64,000 bases of DNA. It comes from Desmodesmus armatus (Eukaryota > Chlorophyta > Chlorophyceae > Sphaeropleales > Scenedesmaceae). This document shows, piece by piece, positions 11,249 to 23,826 of the stretch; within the stretch, counting starts at the first letter, position 1, and each line of letters starts with the position of its first letter. Where the stretch lies: assembly GCA_007449985.2 (NCBI GenBank), contig VIIQ02000111.1:1-64000 (forward strand). The letters are read 5' to 3'. A program made the translations under genes and the position numbers. Below the pieces are notes generated by a model that was not told the DNA's origin, made no database searches, and saw only the letters and a program-made list of their open reading frames with translations.

Positions 11249-13757
11249 TCACCTTGGCAGCACTGGCGGGGCAGCAGGCGGCTGCTGGGGCGGCCGCTGC
11301 TGCTGCTGCTGCTGCTGCTGCTGTGCGTATGCCCCTCCTAAGCGCACAGTGGTGATGCGCCGCCAGGGCTCATCACACGCAGCCCTGAAGTGCGTACGCC
11401 TGATGAGCGCATCACTGCCAGACCCCACGGTGTGCTGCTGCCCCTCCTCCAGGCTGATGCCGTGGGGCCCCCCTGAGCTGACAGGCTGGCCGGGTCCCAG
11501 ATCCGCAGCAGAAGAGCCACCAGCAGCAGCATTCGCCAGCAGGTTGCTGCGGCTGCCCCCCAGCGGCTTCTTCAGAGCTGCTGCCAGCAGGCCCTTGATG
11601 TTGCGGCTGGTGCTGCGTTGGTGCTTCCACTCAGCACTCGCGTTGCGCGTGAACTTGAGGGCAGCCACACCAGGCGGAGCACCACGGCCGCCATGGGCGA
11701 TCAGCGCGGCCATGGCGCCGTCGGCAGCAGCAGAGGGCTGCTCAGCCACAGTGAGCATGTTATTGGGCGGTGGCAGTGCAGAAGGCACCCCCTCCACAAT
11801 CGTTCCTACGCCCCCTGGTCCCGCCCGCCCCATAGCCTGCTCAGACTGCACTGTTGGTGCCCCATACCCGCCCACTGCAACCAATGGCAGCATGCCACTG
11901 CTGACAGGCACTGCTGCATCCTGCTGCTGCTGGGCAGTGCCATTGGCGGCAAACGGGCTGTACTGGGGAACCTGCTGTTCCCTGCAAGCCGCCGCCGCAT
12001 GTGCTCCTGCTGCTGCCATTGCTGCGTGGATGGCAGCGTGGCTGTGCACAGCAGCCGTTGGCGCACTGCCCACAGCTGCATGATCAGCATGTGCTGCCGC
12101 TGGCCTGTCGTCGTTGTACAGGCGGTCGTGGGACTGGCATGGCACGATGGCCCTGCTGGGTACAGGAGGTACAGCGGTGGCCAGGCGGCGCAGGCTGGCG
12201 ATCTTGGCTGCCAGCTCAGCCAGCTGCGCAGGAGACCACTTGCTGAGCAGGGCTGTGCGGGTGCGCCACGGCGGGACAGGCAGGCCCTGCAGCTTGAATG
12301 TGACGGTCATCTGCTCACACATCAGCTTCACCACAGCCTCAAGGTTGGACACAGGGCCCACAAAGCATGGTGGCACAGACTGCGGCACAGGAGCAACAGC
12401 ACAAGCAGGCGCACCACGGTTAGTCTCAGCTCATGTGAAGGTGTTGCTAGTTCCCCCCGGGGAGGGGGGGGGTCAGGAAGTGTCTACGAAGTGCTGGTGC
12501 AAGGAGATGACGGTTGATGAACAGCAGTTGGTGTTGGGGCTCAAGTCCTGCAGGCATGGCCAGCCAATGCATCCAAGTGCAACACAAGACTGTGGGTGTG
12601 AGACCATGCTCCGCCACGGCCGACTGCCATAGTGCACCCGCTCGCCGCACACACCCCAAGCCCATGCCACCAGGCCCTGCGCGTTCACAAGTCAACTCAG
12701 CCACACAGCGAGTAGGCGCAGCCATGGCCGAGTGCGGCTGACTCACCTGCAGCAGCGCCTCGTAGTCTGGCGTGGGGTGTGCGATGGTGAACTGCTCCCT
12801 GAAGCGCGGCTCCACGACCAGGGGCTCAGGCAGGTATGAGGGCTCACCATCAGCCGCGTTGCGCACCCCCAGGCACACGATGTACCTGTGGCGTAGGTTC
12901 TGCAGGCAGCTGCGTGGTGTCTTGCTGCGCTCCTGCTGCTGTGCGCCGTCCCTGACCTGCACCATGTAGCCCAGGGCCAGCAGCTCACAGGCCATGGCCT
13001 CAACATCCAGCCGGGCCTCGTCAAGGACCGCAGAGAAGCTGCTGGTGCAGGGGCCCTCACGGGTCAGCACACACGCGGCAGCGTCATCGCTGTGCCCACT
13101 GCCACCTGACAGCAGGCCGCCTGTGCCAGTGCTGGTAGGGCTGGTGGGGCTGGCTGCGTATGCCGCTGAGCGCAACCGCTGCAGCTGTTGAAGGAGCTGC
13201 GTGTGCAGGACAGAAGGCGGCGCCCATAGAGTCAGTGATACGTCACTGGTACCAAACAAGTCGCACAGCATCAACTTGGAAGACTACTGACGTAGGTGCT
13301 TGACAGTACTGACAAAACCGACAAACACCAGTCCTGCAGGTCCTCAGCACCCTGGTTGACTTGCAACAACACCCCCTACCTGGGCTTGGACAGGTGACGA
13401 GCATCTGCACAGAGTCAATAACTGCTGCAGCAAACTTGTTCCAGCTGCCGACTGCTCATTGAGGTGTTGGTGCGAGAAGCACCTGTCCAGGTGGTTGCTG
13501 CTGCCCAGCTTGAGATCAAGCTCCAGGTCAAAGACAGGACTGAAGCATGCCTGTGAGCCCTTGTCCTGGTGTCCAAGTACCTGAGCAGCACACCAGTATG
13601 CGGCACAAGGCACAGGGGTTTGAGCTAAGAGCAGCGCATTGCAACACCAGCACAGCAGTTGGCTGTTGATCCTGGACCCTGCGCTCCCGCGGCCAGCTGC
13701 AAGCCCCAAGAGCTTGAAAAACGGCTTATTAAACAAGCCAGCTGGCAGCACCAGCAT
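11249..13757 (-). CDS. DUF506 / PDDEXK-like family protein
   Basis: Three exons join in phase 0: 13757-13380, 13196-12747 and 12379-11249 (stop), giving about 652 residues. Exon 2 and the start of exon 3 carry the plant DUF506 (PDDEXK_6) signature: VLDEARLDVEAMACELLALG, then RHRYIVCLGVRN, then LVVEPRFREQFTIAHPTPDY running across the intron into CFVGPVSNLEAVVKLMCEQM and LPVPPWRTRTALLSKWSPAQ. Members are plant and algal proteins related in fold to PDDEXK nucleases but without proven nuclease activity. The rest of exon 3 is Ala/Gln-rich low complexity ending in poly-Gln (about 11290-11320), with a basic segment near WKHQRSTSRNIKGLL. The start at 13757 (MLVLPAGLFNKPFFKLLGLA) is the best in-frame Met but is not certain. 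A 15-base apparent intron at 13566-13580 is too short and was read through. Confidence 0.82.
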
Positions 13758-15565
13758 CTGTTGTCTCATCTGCCAGCCTACTATCGCTTCTATTGATGCT
13801 GTGGCCTGTGCAGGAGGAAGCGTACCTCGGGGTGTTGGAGGCTGTAGCCCGCAAGATGGCCTAAAGAGGGAACACTGGTGCACCTCCTGTTGGCCCCGAG
13901 GGCCTGCTGCATTTCTCTGAGAGAGAACGTGCCTGCTGACTAGACGTATCAATAGATCAACATCGTGACGGGCGTGTATGTAGAGAACGATAAACTTAGC
14001 GCAAAAATACAATGCATCCGGATCTGACGTTTCAGAGCCTCACGCCCACCGAGGTATTGCATCATGATCGCTTCACCCCAAAGCCCGGAATGCCGGACCC
14101 TGACCTGGCCCACTTCCATGTTGCAGTCTTTGACGGTCGCATAGGTACAGCATTCATTCCCGTCGCAACTAAACCTCCAGGTTGCCCAGTTCCAAGACAA
14201 AGATGAAGCAGGCCTGTTGCTGCCTGCTCCCTCTTGGTTGATGGCGCTCATGATAGAAGCAGATAGTGTGATCACAAGCATCCTAGCCTTCTGTATGGAG
14301 TCTGTTGAAGACTCCTGCTTCCTTCCGCCCCCCCCCCCCCCCCATATGGGTGCACCTGACCAACCCCCAGGTCAGTGACCCATGCTATGTTGCGATGAGT
14401 ATGATTGCAAGGCCTCCTGAACAGGGGAACTCTTCCAAAGGTTCATGTCCATCTGCAGCACTGCCCCTGCGGCAGGTGACATATGATGTTCAGTGGGTTA
14501 CAAGTAACTTGTTATGACGCTTCCACCGAGTCCAATGCACTGCTGCTGCTACACATTGCCGCCCCCTAGCGACGACAAAGCAAGACGGATGGAATTAGCC
14601 CACAAGCTGCTGCACACTCACAACAATGTCCCTTGAAATGATACAGAGCAGTTGGGAAAAAGGAAGTGAACACCAGCTGCTGCAGCGAGTACACGTCCAC
14701 CCACACCAATGGCTGCAAGTGACAAGCAGCCGTTTGACACCTCATGTATGCTGTGTCGCCCAGACTGCATTCAGCTTGTCACGCAACTCGTTGGTGCAAA
14801 AGCCGCAGCTAGCTCCTGCCGTGAGGTCGTCTTACCCTTGGCCGTGCTGACGTCAGCTAATGATGCCACCTTCATATCCCCCTAGGTTCATGCCCAGCAA
14901 GTGCAACATATGCCGGGAATGAATCACACCCCTCAGGGCAATAGAGCAGCACTCACAACATATTGCTGCCCAGTGTGAGTATGCTAAACAGCCTGAATTT
15001 ACAGCCTGTCACAGGATCGCTGTGGATGCTCACTGCTGCTGCTGCTGCAGCACTACAGCTGGCCAGTGTGATGCTACTCTGCTGCCAAAGTGGCAGTGCC
15101 AATCACTCTATCCACGGAAAATCAGGTAGTTAACCAGCCAGCTGCACCAGCAGTATGCAAGGCGATGGTATGCGATGATATGGGCTGCTGGGAGCTGCAG
15201 CCACATGCCAGCCAAATTGCAGCGCCACCACAAGAAGCGGGGTGTCTGCAAGGAGACACCTTGCAGCATACACTGAAGCTCAATGCGTGCCAGCCCAAGT
15301 GCATTGTCTGCTCCACAGCAGCACTGCGCCAAGTGAATCTGCTGGAAAATCAGCATTCCTATCTGCAGTGCTGCCGTACATGAGGTTCTGGCCCTGCCGC
15401 AACTCCGAGTCCGTCTGACTACCGTGCTTTGTGTGCAAACCTTTGCTGGCTGTATGCTGGGGCATGCCATGCAGTCTGATTTGCAGTGGCCAATCACATT
15501 TGGGGTACTGTGGATCAACAGCTTGTAGGCTATGAATCTCCTGTGCCACCTAGTGGTGCTCTGCA
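13758..15565. other. Spacer with one weak exon candidate
   Basis: This lies between the DUF506 gene and the 3' end of the DNA polymerase gene. On the plus strand a 64-codon frame from 14012 (starting MHPDLTFQSLTPTEV) ends near a GTACAG donor-like site at about 14146 and could be a first exon, but no second exon or domain follows. A C-run lies at about 14331-14343. The remainder shows nothing. Confidence 0.35.
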
Positions 15566-18500
15566 TCACTTGCAGTCCTTCCAGGTGTTGCCTGCAGCCA
15601 CATCAGCCTGCAGGCTGAGCCCATACTGGGGCAGGGCCTGCTCCATGGTGGAGGCCACCACACTCTGCAGGCCCGGCCAGCCACGCTGCGGTACCTCCAG
15701 CAGGACATCATCGTGCACCTGGACACACAAAAAACAGGAGGCAGCAACACTGCTGGCTCCGTATTAACCTGCAGGCCCCGCGCTTAGCTGTTGTCACTGA
15801 CAACTGGCAGGCACTTCATGCACTTGTAGCATACCTGCTGTCAGGAGGGGGTGAAGGAGTCTGTGAGTCTGCAAGGACCAGATGCAAGGGTCATATCTGC
15901 ATTTTTTGCAAGGGTGATTGCTGCATTTTGTTAGGCGACACCAAGCTGGAAGGTCACCACATTTCACCTACATGTGCCTGCATGCGGGCCAATCAACATC
16001 ACCCCCCTACTGCCAACAATCACCCCCACCCCCGGTCCCTCACCGTCAGCAGCAGGCGGCAGTGATGCGGGGGTCCTGCCAGCTTGTCGTGCAGCTGTAT
16101 GAGTGCCGCCTTCAGCACGTCTGCACTGGTGCCCTGTATGGGGGCGTTGGTGGCCTGCAGCAGCACGTGCACATCATCCCTGCCCGCCAGCTTCTGCAGC
16201 TCCTTCATGTCAGGCAGCTGAGCCAGGTCATGCGCCCCACGCAGGCTGGACAGACCAGGGGACTGCAGGCAGCAAGGGTGCAGCACACACAGGACACATG
16301 TTGGCTCAATGTGTGCAGTGGGCCCCTCATCGAGTCCTGGTTTGACAGTCAGATTCCACCATAGCAGACAGTCACACTATGAATGATGAAGGCACTCTAC
16401 ACCACAGCATCGCCGTTGCCTAGTTGAATCACATCAAACTAGCAACACCTCCTAAGGGTGACATGCCAGACAACATGCCTACAGCTGTCAATACATTGCA
16501 ACGGCAATGCAGCCGGTCAGCCAGTCAGCCAGCTAGCCAGCCAGCCAGCCAGGCAGCACCCTCCACTCACGCTGAAGTTGTACAGGCGCCTGCGCCCAGT
16601 GGCACTCAGGGTGTATCCACGTGCCACCGCTGACCGCATGCAGTACGTCTTGTACTCATACAGCTTGGGGTGGGCAGCCTTGAAGCTGAGGCAATGCACA
16701 CAAACACACAATCACACCAACACAAGCATGTGGTGGTGGTCAACCCTGCTCAACCCTGACAGGCGGACAGTCATGCACGATAGTTGCAGTTCACCCAAGG
16801 GCCACATGTTGACATTCGGTATCAGGATCAAATGGTGGAGTTCACCCTCAGGATGTCTGGGCCTGCTGGTCAACCTCCTCCTACCCCTCTGCTCAACAGA
16901 CAGTGACAGGCTGTCACTATGTTTGCGCCCGTGACCTGCCTATGACCAGCGCCAGGTACACCCTACACTCCCCAATCACTCACTTGTCCAGGAACTCCTG
17001 TGCTTGTTTCTGGGTCATGCCCAGGTCAGCTGCCAGTTGGCGCGTGCCCGCCCCATACACAATGCTGAAGTTGACGCGCTTGCCCACCTGACGCTCTTCT
17101 GACGTCAGGGGGTCCTGCAGACAACCAGCACACATGAGGCAAGCCGGCATATGCCATACTGATGTGTTGAACATGCTTTACAAGCTTCTTCTGTGTGCAG
17201 CCACAGTTGGGCTGCAGGGCAAAGCAGCAAATGCTAGGCCCACTGTATGCAACCCCCCATATGGTTGATGCATCAATGTGGCGACTGCAGACTCTGTTGA
17301 CGCAGCAAGGCTGTAGACCCCAATGGCTGCATGAGGTGGCGTGAGGCATGGGCATTGTGTGGTGGCAACCCCACCCTTGCCGATCACTTACCTGGGGCCC
17401 CTTGCCCAGCACCTCCCTTGCTGTTGCTGCATGTACATCCTGCCCCTCAGCAAAGGCCTGCAGCAGTGCTTCATCACCTGACAGGGCTGCCATCACACGC
17501 AGCTCAACCTGCACACAGCACACGTGTGAGGCAGCAGTGGTGGCGGCAACACTTTCAGCATACCACTTGCAGTTGGTATGCTCAACCTCACTGCAAAGGA
17601 AGCTCATTCCTGTGTTCCGAGGCAGCTTCAAGTAAATGATGTAGATGGTGTTTGGCTTTTGAGCTGCTGCATGACTGCTGCCACAGCTTTCCACAGCCGC
17701 TGCTGCTAGCACTATCTGCTGCTGGCTTCTCACCTGTGAGTAGTCTGCCGCCACCAGCAGGTTCCCCTCATCAGCAGTGAAAGCTGCCCTGAACATCCTG
17801 CCCCGCTCATCATGAGCAGGCACATTCTGCATGTTGGGGTTGCTGCTAGCCAAACGCCCTGCAGGCATGATGCACAGCAGGCAGCAACAGCAAGTCGGCA
17901 AAACCACAGTGTTGCTGCAAGGGCGCTCAGCTGTATCCTAGGTCAGCAGAGCAGTCAGGCACTTGAAGGGCACCCCCCCTTGCCAGCTGTACCCGTGTGT
18001 AGTGCCGGTGCTGCCTGTGGTGCCTACCTGTGGCAATGCCCACTTGGTGGTATGTTGTGTGGATCCTGCAAGCATTGCACAACGGCCACATGCCGCACTA
18101 ACTGAGTGCGAGGCTTCATCTATAAACTGCATGATTGTCTCAAAAGACACAGGCAGCATATAAGCACCGTATCTCCCCACATCAACAACTTAGGCAGGCC
18201 TGCATGGGTAAACAATAACAGGCTCCGCTTGTAGCAGCAGGCTCCACCCGCCCACCTGCCAGAGTCAGGGTTTATGGCGCCAATGTATGAGTTGCCGTAG
18301 TACTTGCTCAGCAGGGAGCTCAGCCGGGACCTCTCAACAAATGCTGTCTTGAAGGGGCTGGGCTCAAGCTTCTCTATCTCAGACCTGCAGCAGCACCACA
18401 GGCCAGCAGCAGCAGAGGCAGGCATTTTCACAGAAGCACAAAATTGCAGCACAAAGGTTACCCAGTTGGTCAGTCTGCAGACCTGCCGCAACCCACTGAG

Positions 18501-21500
18501 TGGCTGGCTACCTGCCAACGAAACAGCTGCTTGCAAGGCGTATTCTTAACAAGCACAAGGAGAGCACTGCAGATGGCTGCCTTGACATATGCCGCCCCTT
18601 CACATGCACATATCTGTCTCCACACCCACTGCCACCCCTGGCAGACCCAAGCAGAGGGGGGTCAACCCCCACAAGAAGCACTACAGCAGATATGACATCA
18701 CTGCCGTGCTGCCCTGGCTGGATTCGCTTCACCTACATGCTGGTTGAGTAGTACCCTGACTTTGTTTTCTTCACGCCCTTGCCCTTCAGGCCCAGCTCAT
18801 CAAAGATCACCGCACTGCACTCCTTGGGTGAGTCAAGGTTGAACGGCCGCCCAGCAATGGAGAACAGCTGCTGCTCTAGAGCATCAACCTCAGCCTGCAG
18901 CAGCACAAGCGGCAGCAGCAACCCAATGCATGCTCAGCACTGCCAAGGCCAGCCTGCTGAATGTGCCGCTGTAGTATCAACTGCTGTATGTATGCCTGCC
19001 TGTGGTGTCAGCCTCAGCACCCGGCCTGCAGGTACCCAACAGCCTGAGCAACACCATGCACAGAGCTGGTGCGCCAGCACGTAGCTGCAAGCAAGGCCCT
19101 GGCCCCCCTCAGTCTAAACACACACGAGCAGCCCAAAAGGATAATGGTACTCACAACCTTATAGCACTCAGCAACAGCCGCTTGACTGCTCTCCCACCCA
19201 CCCCAACAGAACAAGAGGCAGACATGCACGCGCCAATCAGTATGCGTGGCACAGGCGCACGGTGTCCTCCTTTTCCCTTGCAGACACTCAGCAGCAGCAG
19301 CCGCCCCCCCAAAGCAGGCCCCGAAGATGCAGCCCCTCTCCCTCCCCTCCCCTCCCCCCTCACCTGCAGCTGGTCCCTCTGTTCCAGCAGCACCTGCTTG
19401 TTGCAGCGCACCCCATTCACCTCCATGGCGGACAGCACCCGCTGCAGGGGCACCTCTATGCTGTCCAGCAGCTGCTGAAGCTGCCCCCCATCACCCAACC
19501 GCTGCAGGGCAGCAGTGAAGGCATCATGCAGCAGGAGGGTGGCCCACACCTCAGCAGCTGCCTGCCACACCTGCGGCTGCAGCTGCAACCCACCAGCATC
19601 AGCAGCAGGCACATTCCTGCCAGCAGCGGCAGAGGAGGCCTGCAGTGCTGCGGCCATGTCTGTGACGGTTGTGTGCAGGACGTGTTGAGCCATTGCCGGC
19701 AGCACAGCTGCCTGCTGGCGCTCAGGGTCCAGCACATCCACCCAGCGCCGGGGGTCAGGCAGGCAGCCAGCCACCAACACGTCAGACGTAACACCTGCAG
19801 CACAAGCCCAGTAACATTGTTGGTTGATGGGTGGATGTTGGACGGTTTGATCAGCAGGGCCAGAGGCAGGAGCAAGCAGCAGGTGCAGCACCACAACCTC
19901 CACACAATGCAGCTAGCCTAAGACCAGAGCCTTAACAAAGTAAGCTGCACCCCAAAGATGAACAAGTATGCATGCAGCAGGGGCCCTCCTGACCGGCTCC
20001 CAACTGTTCTCACCTGCCAGCTGTATGCCCTGGTGGTGTAGTTCCGTGTAGGCCCGCTTGCTCTCAAACACGCACTTGGGGTGCTGCTGGCTCTGCAGCA
20101 AGGGCTTGAGGGCGGCCAGCAGGGCAGCAGGAGGGAGCTGAGCACCAGACAGCACTACAGCCACCTGCGGCACACCAGGCAGCGGCTGTGCCTGCTGCAC
20201 CACCTGCTGTGGCGGCTGTGACGGCTGCGACTGCTGCTGCTGCTCCTGCTGCTGGATGTTCAAGCCATCAGCAGGTACAAGCTGCTGCTGCAGCGGCTGC
20301 ACTGTGCTGGATAGCCGCGTGCGTCTCCGCCTGCGGGGTGGGGCTGCAACAACTGCTGGCACTGATTGCAGAGAGCTGCTGCTGCTGCTGTTGGTGCTGC
20401 TGACTCCGGCAGGTGCCTGGCTGCACGGCTGATGTGGCGGTGGTTGCCAGGCACAGCACACAAGTGCCGGGGGCTGCTGCTGCCGGTCGCCAGGCCGGTA
20501 GGGTGTTGCTTGGGGCCAACTCAATGTCACCAGCCCCTGACACACAAGCCATACACAGCAAGGATCAGAGCAAGCAACACGAGTCTGCACAAAGCACACC
20601 CTGTTTGCTGCACGCATCAAACAACGTAACCATTAGGCACTTGAAATGTCCCTGCACACCCCTTTCAGCTGTGCACATCTTACGCCCATCTCTCCTCTTC
20701 CCCTCACACACCTACCCCCAACCCCCACCACACCCTTCCCATGCTGTGCATATGTAGGTGTGTTGGTTGCTGCTGGCAAGGTTTATGTATCTGATACAAC
20801 TGCACTGACATCTCCCCCCCCCTCACGCACACTGAGGCCCAAACATCCAGTAAGGCCCACCGTGTTCACCTGCTGCTGCATCAGCAGGTCCACCAGCGCA
20901 TTCAAGCCCTGAGGGGTGCTGACAACCTGCACTGAAGGCACACGAGTGAGCGCATCTTCCATTGTGCCTGCTGCAACAGCGCTACTGCTGCTGCTGCTGC
21001 TGCCGTTAGCACCAACCGATCCTGGCGCAGTAGCCGCGCTGCTGGCTCCACTGCTGCTGCTGCTGCTGCCAGCAACTACAGCTGGCTGCACATCTGCTGC
21101 TGCCGGCGCCAGCCCGGGCTGCTGCACCGCTGCTGCTGCTTCTGCCTGACCATCCCCTTGCTTCAGGACAGCAGCAGAGGCAGCTATCTGCTCCAAGGCA
21201 GCAGGCAGTGCTGCCAGGCGGTCAGGGTCAGGTGCTGCTGCCCCGCCCAGCAGCTGCTGCAGGCGAGTCAGGTCCTTCACCAGTGAGTTCATCTGCAGCC
21301 GCCTCAGCAGCGGCTCAACCTCAGCTGACGCAAAACCCTGCAGGCGTGCTGTGTCAAAGTCAAAGGCGGCTGGAGCTGCCTCTGGCCTGTAGACACACAT
21401 ACACAATGCCACACAGTCCACATGATGAGTTGTAGTGGCTGGTTGCTCAGGCCAAAATGCTGACGGCATGCTCGAGCACACAACTGCGCAGCGCTGACTG

Positions 21501-23707
21501 AGCTGCCAAATCTGTCACCTTGAAGGTAACAAAAGTTATCTCTGCTTGCAGGCAGCGGTAAGGTGACCATAGCAGCAGCTAACCACGGGTTAACGGCCCA
21601 CCTGACTGTTGCCAGGCTCTTGTACAGAGCAGCCTCTTCCTGCCGGCCAGCCAGCTTGCCCGCCACTCCCTTCTTCTCTTCTGCAGCATGTTCAAACACA
21701 GTGTCCAGGTCCCCATGCTTCTGCAGCAGCTGTGTTGCTGTCTTGATACCTATGCCTGGCAGACCGGGATGTTGTCACTTGCATCACCCATGAGGGCCTT
21801 CAGGTCAGGCACCTGCATGATGACACAGCAGGCCAGAGGTTGCTGGAAGCATGACCGCTTTGCCAAGTGCTTCTGTCGAACTGGCTGCTTGCTTGTGGTA
21901 AGGTATGCTTTGACATGTGCTTGCTACATGAGCAGGATTGACCTGGCACACTTGCTCAACACACTCTCAGCAAGTGCTGAGGCTCCGCCACTCGAGACAC
22001 AGCATCAGCTGCAACCCAGCTGCCAATAGCACACACTTACCCGGTGTGGTGGCACCCCCAGTGTGTCCAGCACTGCTGCCTCATTGATGTACTGAGCTGC
22101 TGCCTGACCCCTGCTGGGCTTGGTGTTGCCGCTGGGTGGTAGCACAGACACACCCCCAGCATCATCCACTACCTGCAGCACGTGAGGCAGACACACGGTG
22201 GCATGTTGGGCTAAGGCAGCAGCAACACGGTCAGAGGCAGCAAAGGAGTTGCCAACAACCGCAACCACATGATGTGACATGGGGCAGGCTGCCAGACACA
22301 GAACCTGCACAGCTTTCAGAGATGACGCAGCCTGAATGATTGCAGTGTGTCAGCCAGCCTACCTGCCAGAGGTCCTTGTCAGTGGTGACCAGCAGTGTCC
22401 TCCAGCCTGCACCCTTCGCCTGAACAGCCAGCCCTGCCATCACCTGGACACACAGACACAGACACAGACACAGACACAGCAGAACATCAATGCTGCTCAA
22501 TTGGCACGATGCACACTCTCCTTTGAGTTAACAAGGGGGGTGGGCACGATGCGCACTGCGCCATTTGGCGGGAGAGGTGCTTGAACAAGCCTGGTCAGCA
22601 GTGCCCCTCTGAGCAACAAACCAGAGGCTGTGGATCATGCAGAGGGGCTGGGGACCAAGACATCCTGTGATCACAACAAGACAGCTCTCCTTAGCTGGCA
22701 GCAGGCTAGTGCAGTGTTGCACTCACATCGTCAGCCTCGAAGCCAGGCATGGACAGGGTGGGCATCCGCATGAACTGCAGCAGCACCTTCAGGTTGGCCA
22801 GGTCAACTGAAAACTCTGGTGCAGGTTTGGTGCGGTGGGCTTTGTAGCCAGGCAGTAGCTCCCGCCTGCAAGCAGCAGGGTGGCACAAACCAACTGCCGT
22901 CAGCTCTTCGTCTGGCTTGTGGTGTGCTGTTCTCCTCTCCTTACACATGGATGCTGCTGTAAAGAGCAGCTGATGCTCGCACAGGAAGTGACCGACACAA
23001 GCATGGTGCAGCTGCCCGTGCACTGACAAAGCGGCAACTGCCATGAGCGCCCCAGGGTGTCAAAACTGGTGCCTTAAGCTAGCCTGGCTGCAGCCCAGTC
23101 CGCTTCTCTAGCAGCCACGGCAGCAATGCACTCTTCTGAACAAACACACCGTGACAGCCAGCCTCCAGGTGCATCAAACACCACCACAAGAGCGTCGGGC
23201 TGCTCCTGTTCAACCAGTGCAAGGAGGGTGCGCACAAACCCAAAGGTCACAGTGGTTGGGATGCCATCATCAGTCTGCCAGGGCACACACGCTTGTGAGT
23301 CAGCTGGGTAAGGTTTACATAGCTCTTGCTTGGGGCCAATGGCTCGAGCGCACCTGCAAGGCTGACATGGGATTCTTGAAGATGCCATAGTAAGCGCGAA
23401 ATGCCAGGTTGTGCCCATCAATCAAGCACAGCTTCCGTGTAGCTACTGCAGGGTCTGCTGCAGCTGCAGTGGCCTTTGTTGACAGCTGCTGGACCCTGCC
23501 ACTGGGCTGCCAGGTGACTGCTCCGCTGCATGCACCCGCTCCCACTGAGGGGCTGCGCAGGGCGCACACACTGACGGCTCCATTCCAGGGTGCTGCGACC
23601 TGATGCCTGCAGCCTACACCAGCCAGCACAGCAACCCTGCTGCACTGGACACACTGCAGCTGGTGCCCTGCCACACTCCTGCAGAGTTGCATTCGTAGCA
23701 GCCACAC
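15566..23707 (-). CDS. A-family DNA polymerase I with N-terminal 5' nuclease, probably organellar
   Basis: About 20 short exons on the minus strand. The first (23707-23354) starts with a Cys/Arg/Ser/Ala-rich leader like an organelle targeting peptide. It leads into the 5' nuclease: KLCLIDGHNLAFRAYYG, ALVVVFDAPG, FEADD, LLVTTDKDLWQ and ALMGDASDNIP. A Gln/Ala-rich middle region occupies the place of the 3'-5' exonuclease. The polymerase core follows: FNLDSPKE, SNPNMQNVPAHDERGRMFRA, motif A LLVAADYSQ/VELRVMAALSGD, motif B RQVGKRVNFSIVYG, and motif C VHDDVLLEVP in the last exon, which ends VAAGNTWKDCK-stop at 15566. Motif A and C Asp residues and the O-helix Arg, Lys, Phe and Tyr are present, so synthesis should be intact. 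Land-plant organellar Pol I enzymes lack the fused 5' nuclease. One base appears missing near 21765, where NIP should continue GLPGIG. Role inferred: chloroplast or mitochondrial DNA replication or repair. Confidence 0.9.
16516..16552. repeat. CAGC short tandem repeats in an intron
   Basis: A run of CAGCCAGT/CAGCCAGC units lies in an intron of the DNA polymerase gene, just upstream of the exon encoding KLYEYKTYCMRSAVARG. It does not enter the coding frame. Confidence 0.7.
22449..22480. repeat. CACAGA microsatellite in an intron
   Basis: About five copies of the hexamer ACACAG lie directly next to the exon encoding VMAGLAVQAKGAGWRTLLVT of the DNA polymerase gene, in the acceptor-side end of the preceding intron. 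Confidence 0.75.
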
Positions 23708-23826
23708 TTTGCTGTTGTGTCACAAGCTGAATGGCTCGAGTCGGTCTCGCCTGAAAGTCACCGCATTCATCATCTTGCAACAGACTAAGACTGTTTGTCA
23801 TGGTGGTGCGGCAAGGCTGACAGTCA
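23708..23826. promoter_or_regulatory. Short divergent intergenic region
   Basis: Only about 120 bases separate the inferred start codons of the DNA polymerase gene (minus, 23707) and the GNAT gene (plus, 23827). A shared bidirectional promoter is inferred from spacing. I see no clear TATA box. Confidence 0.4.

Noticed and set aside
14012..14206. Possible first exon on the plus strand
   Set aside because: A plausible 45-residue start with a donor-like site, but no second exon, domain or poly(A) context was found; kept only as a note in the spacer entry.
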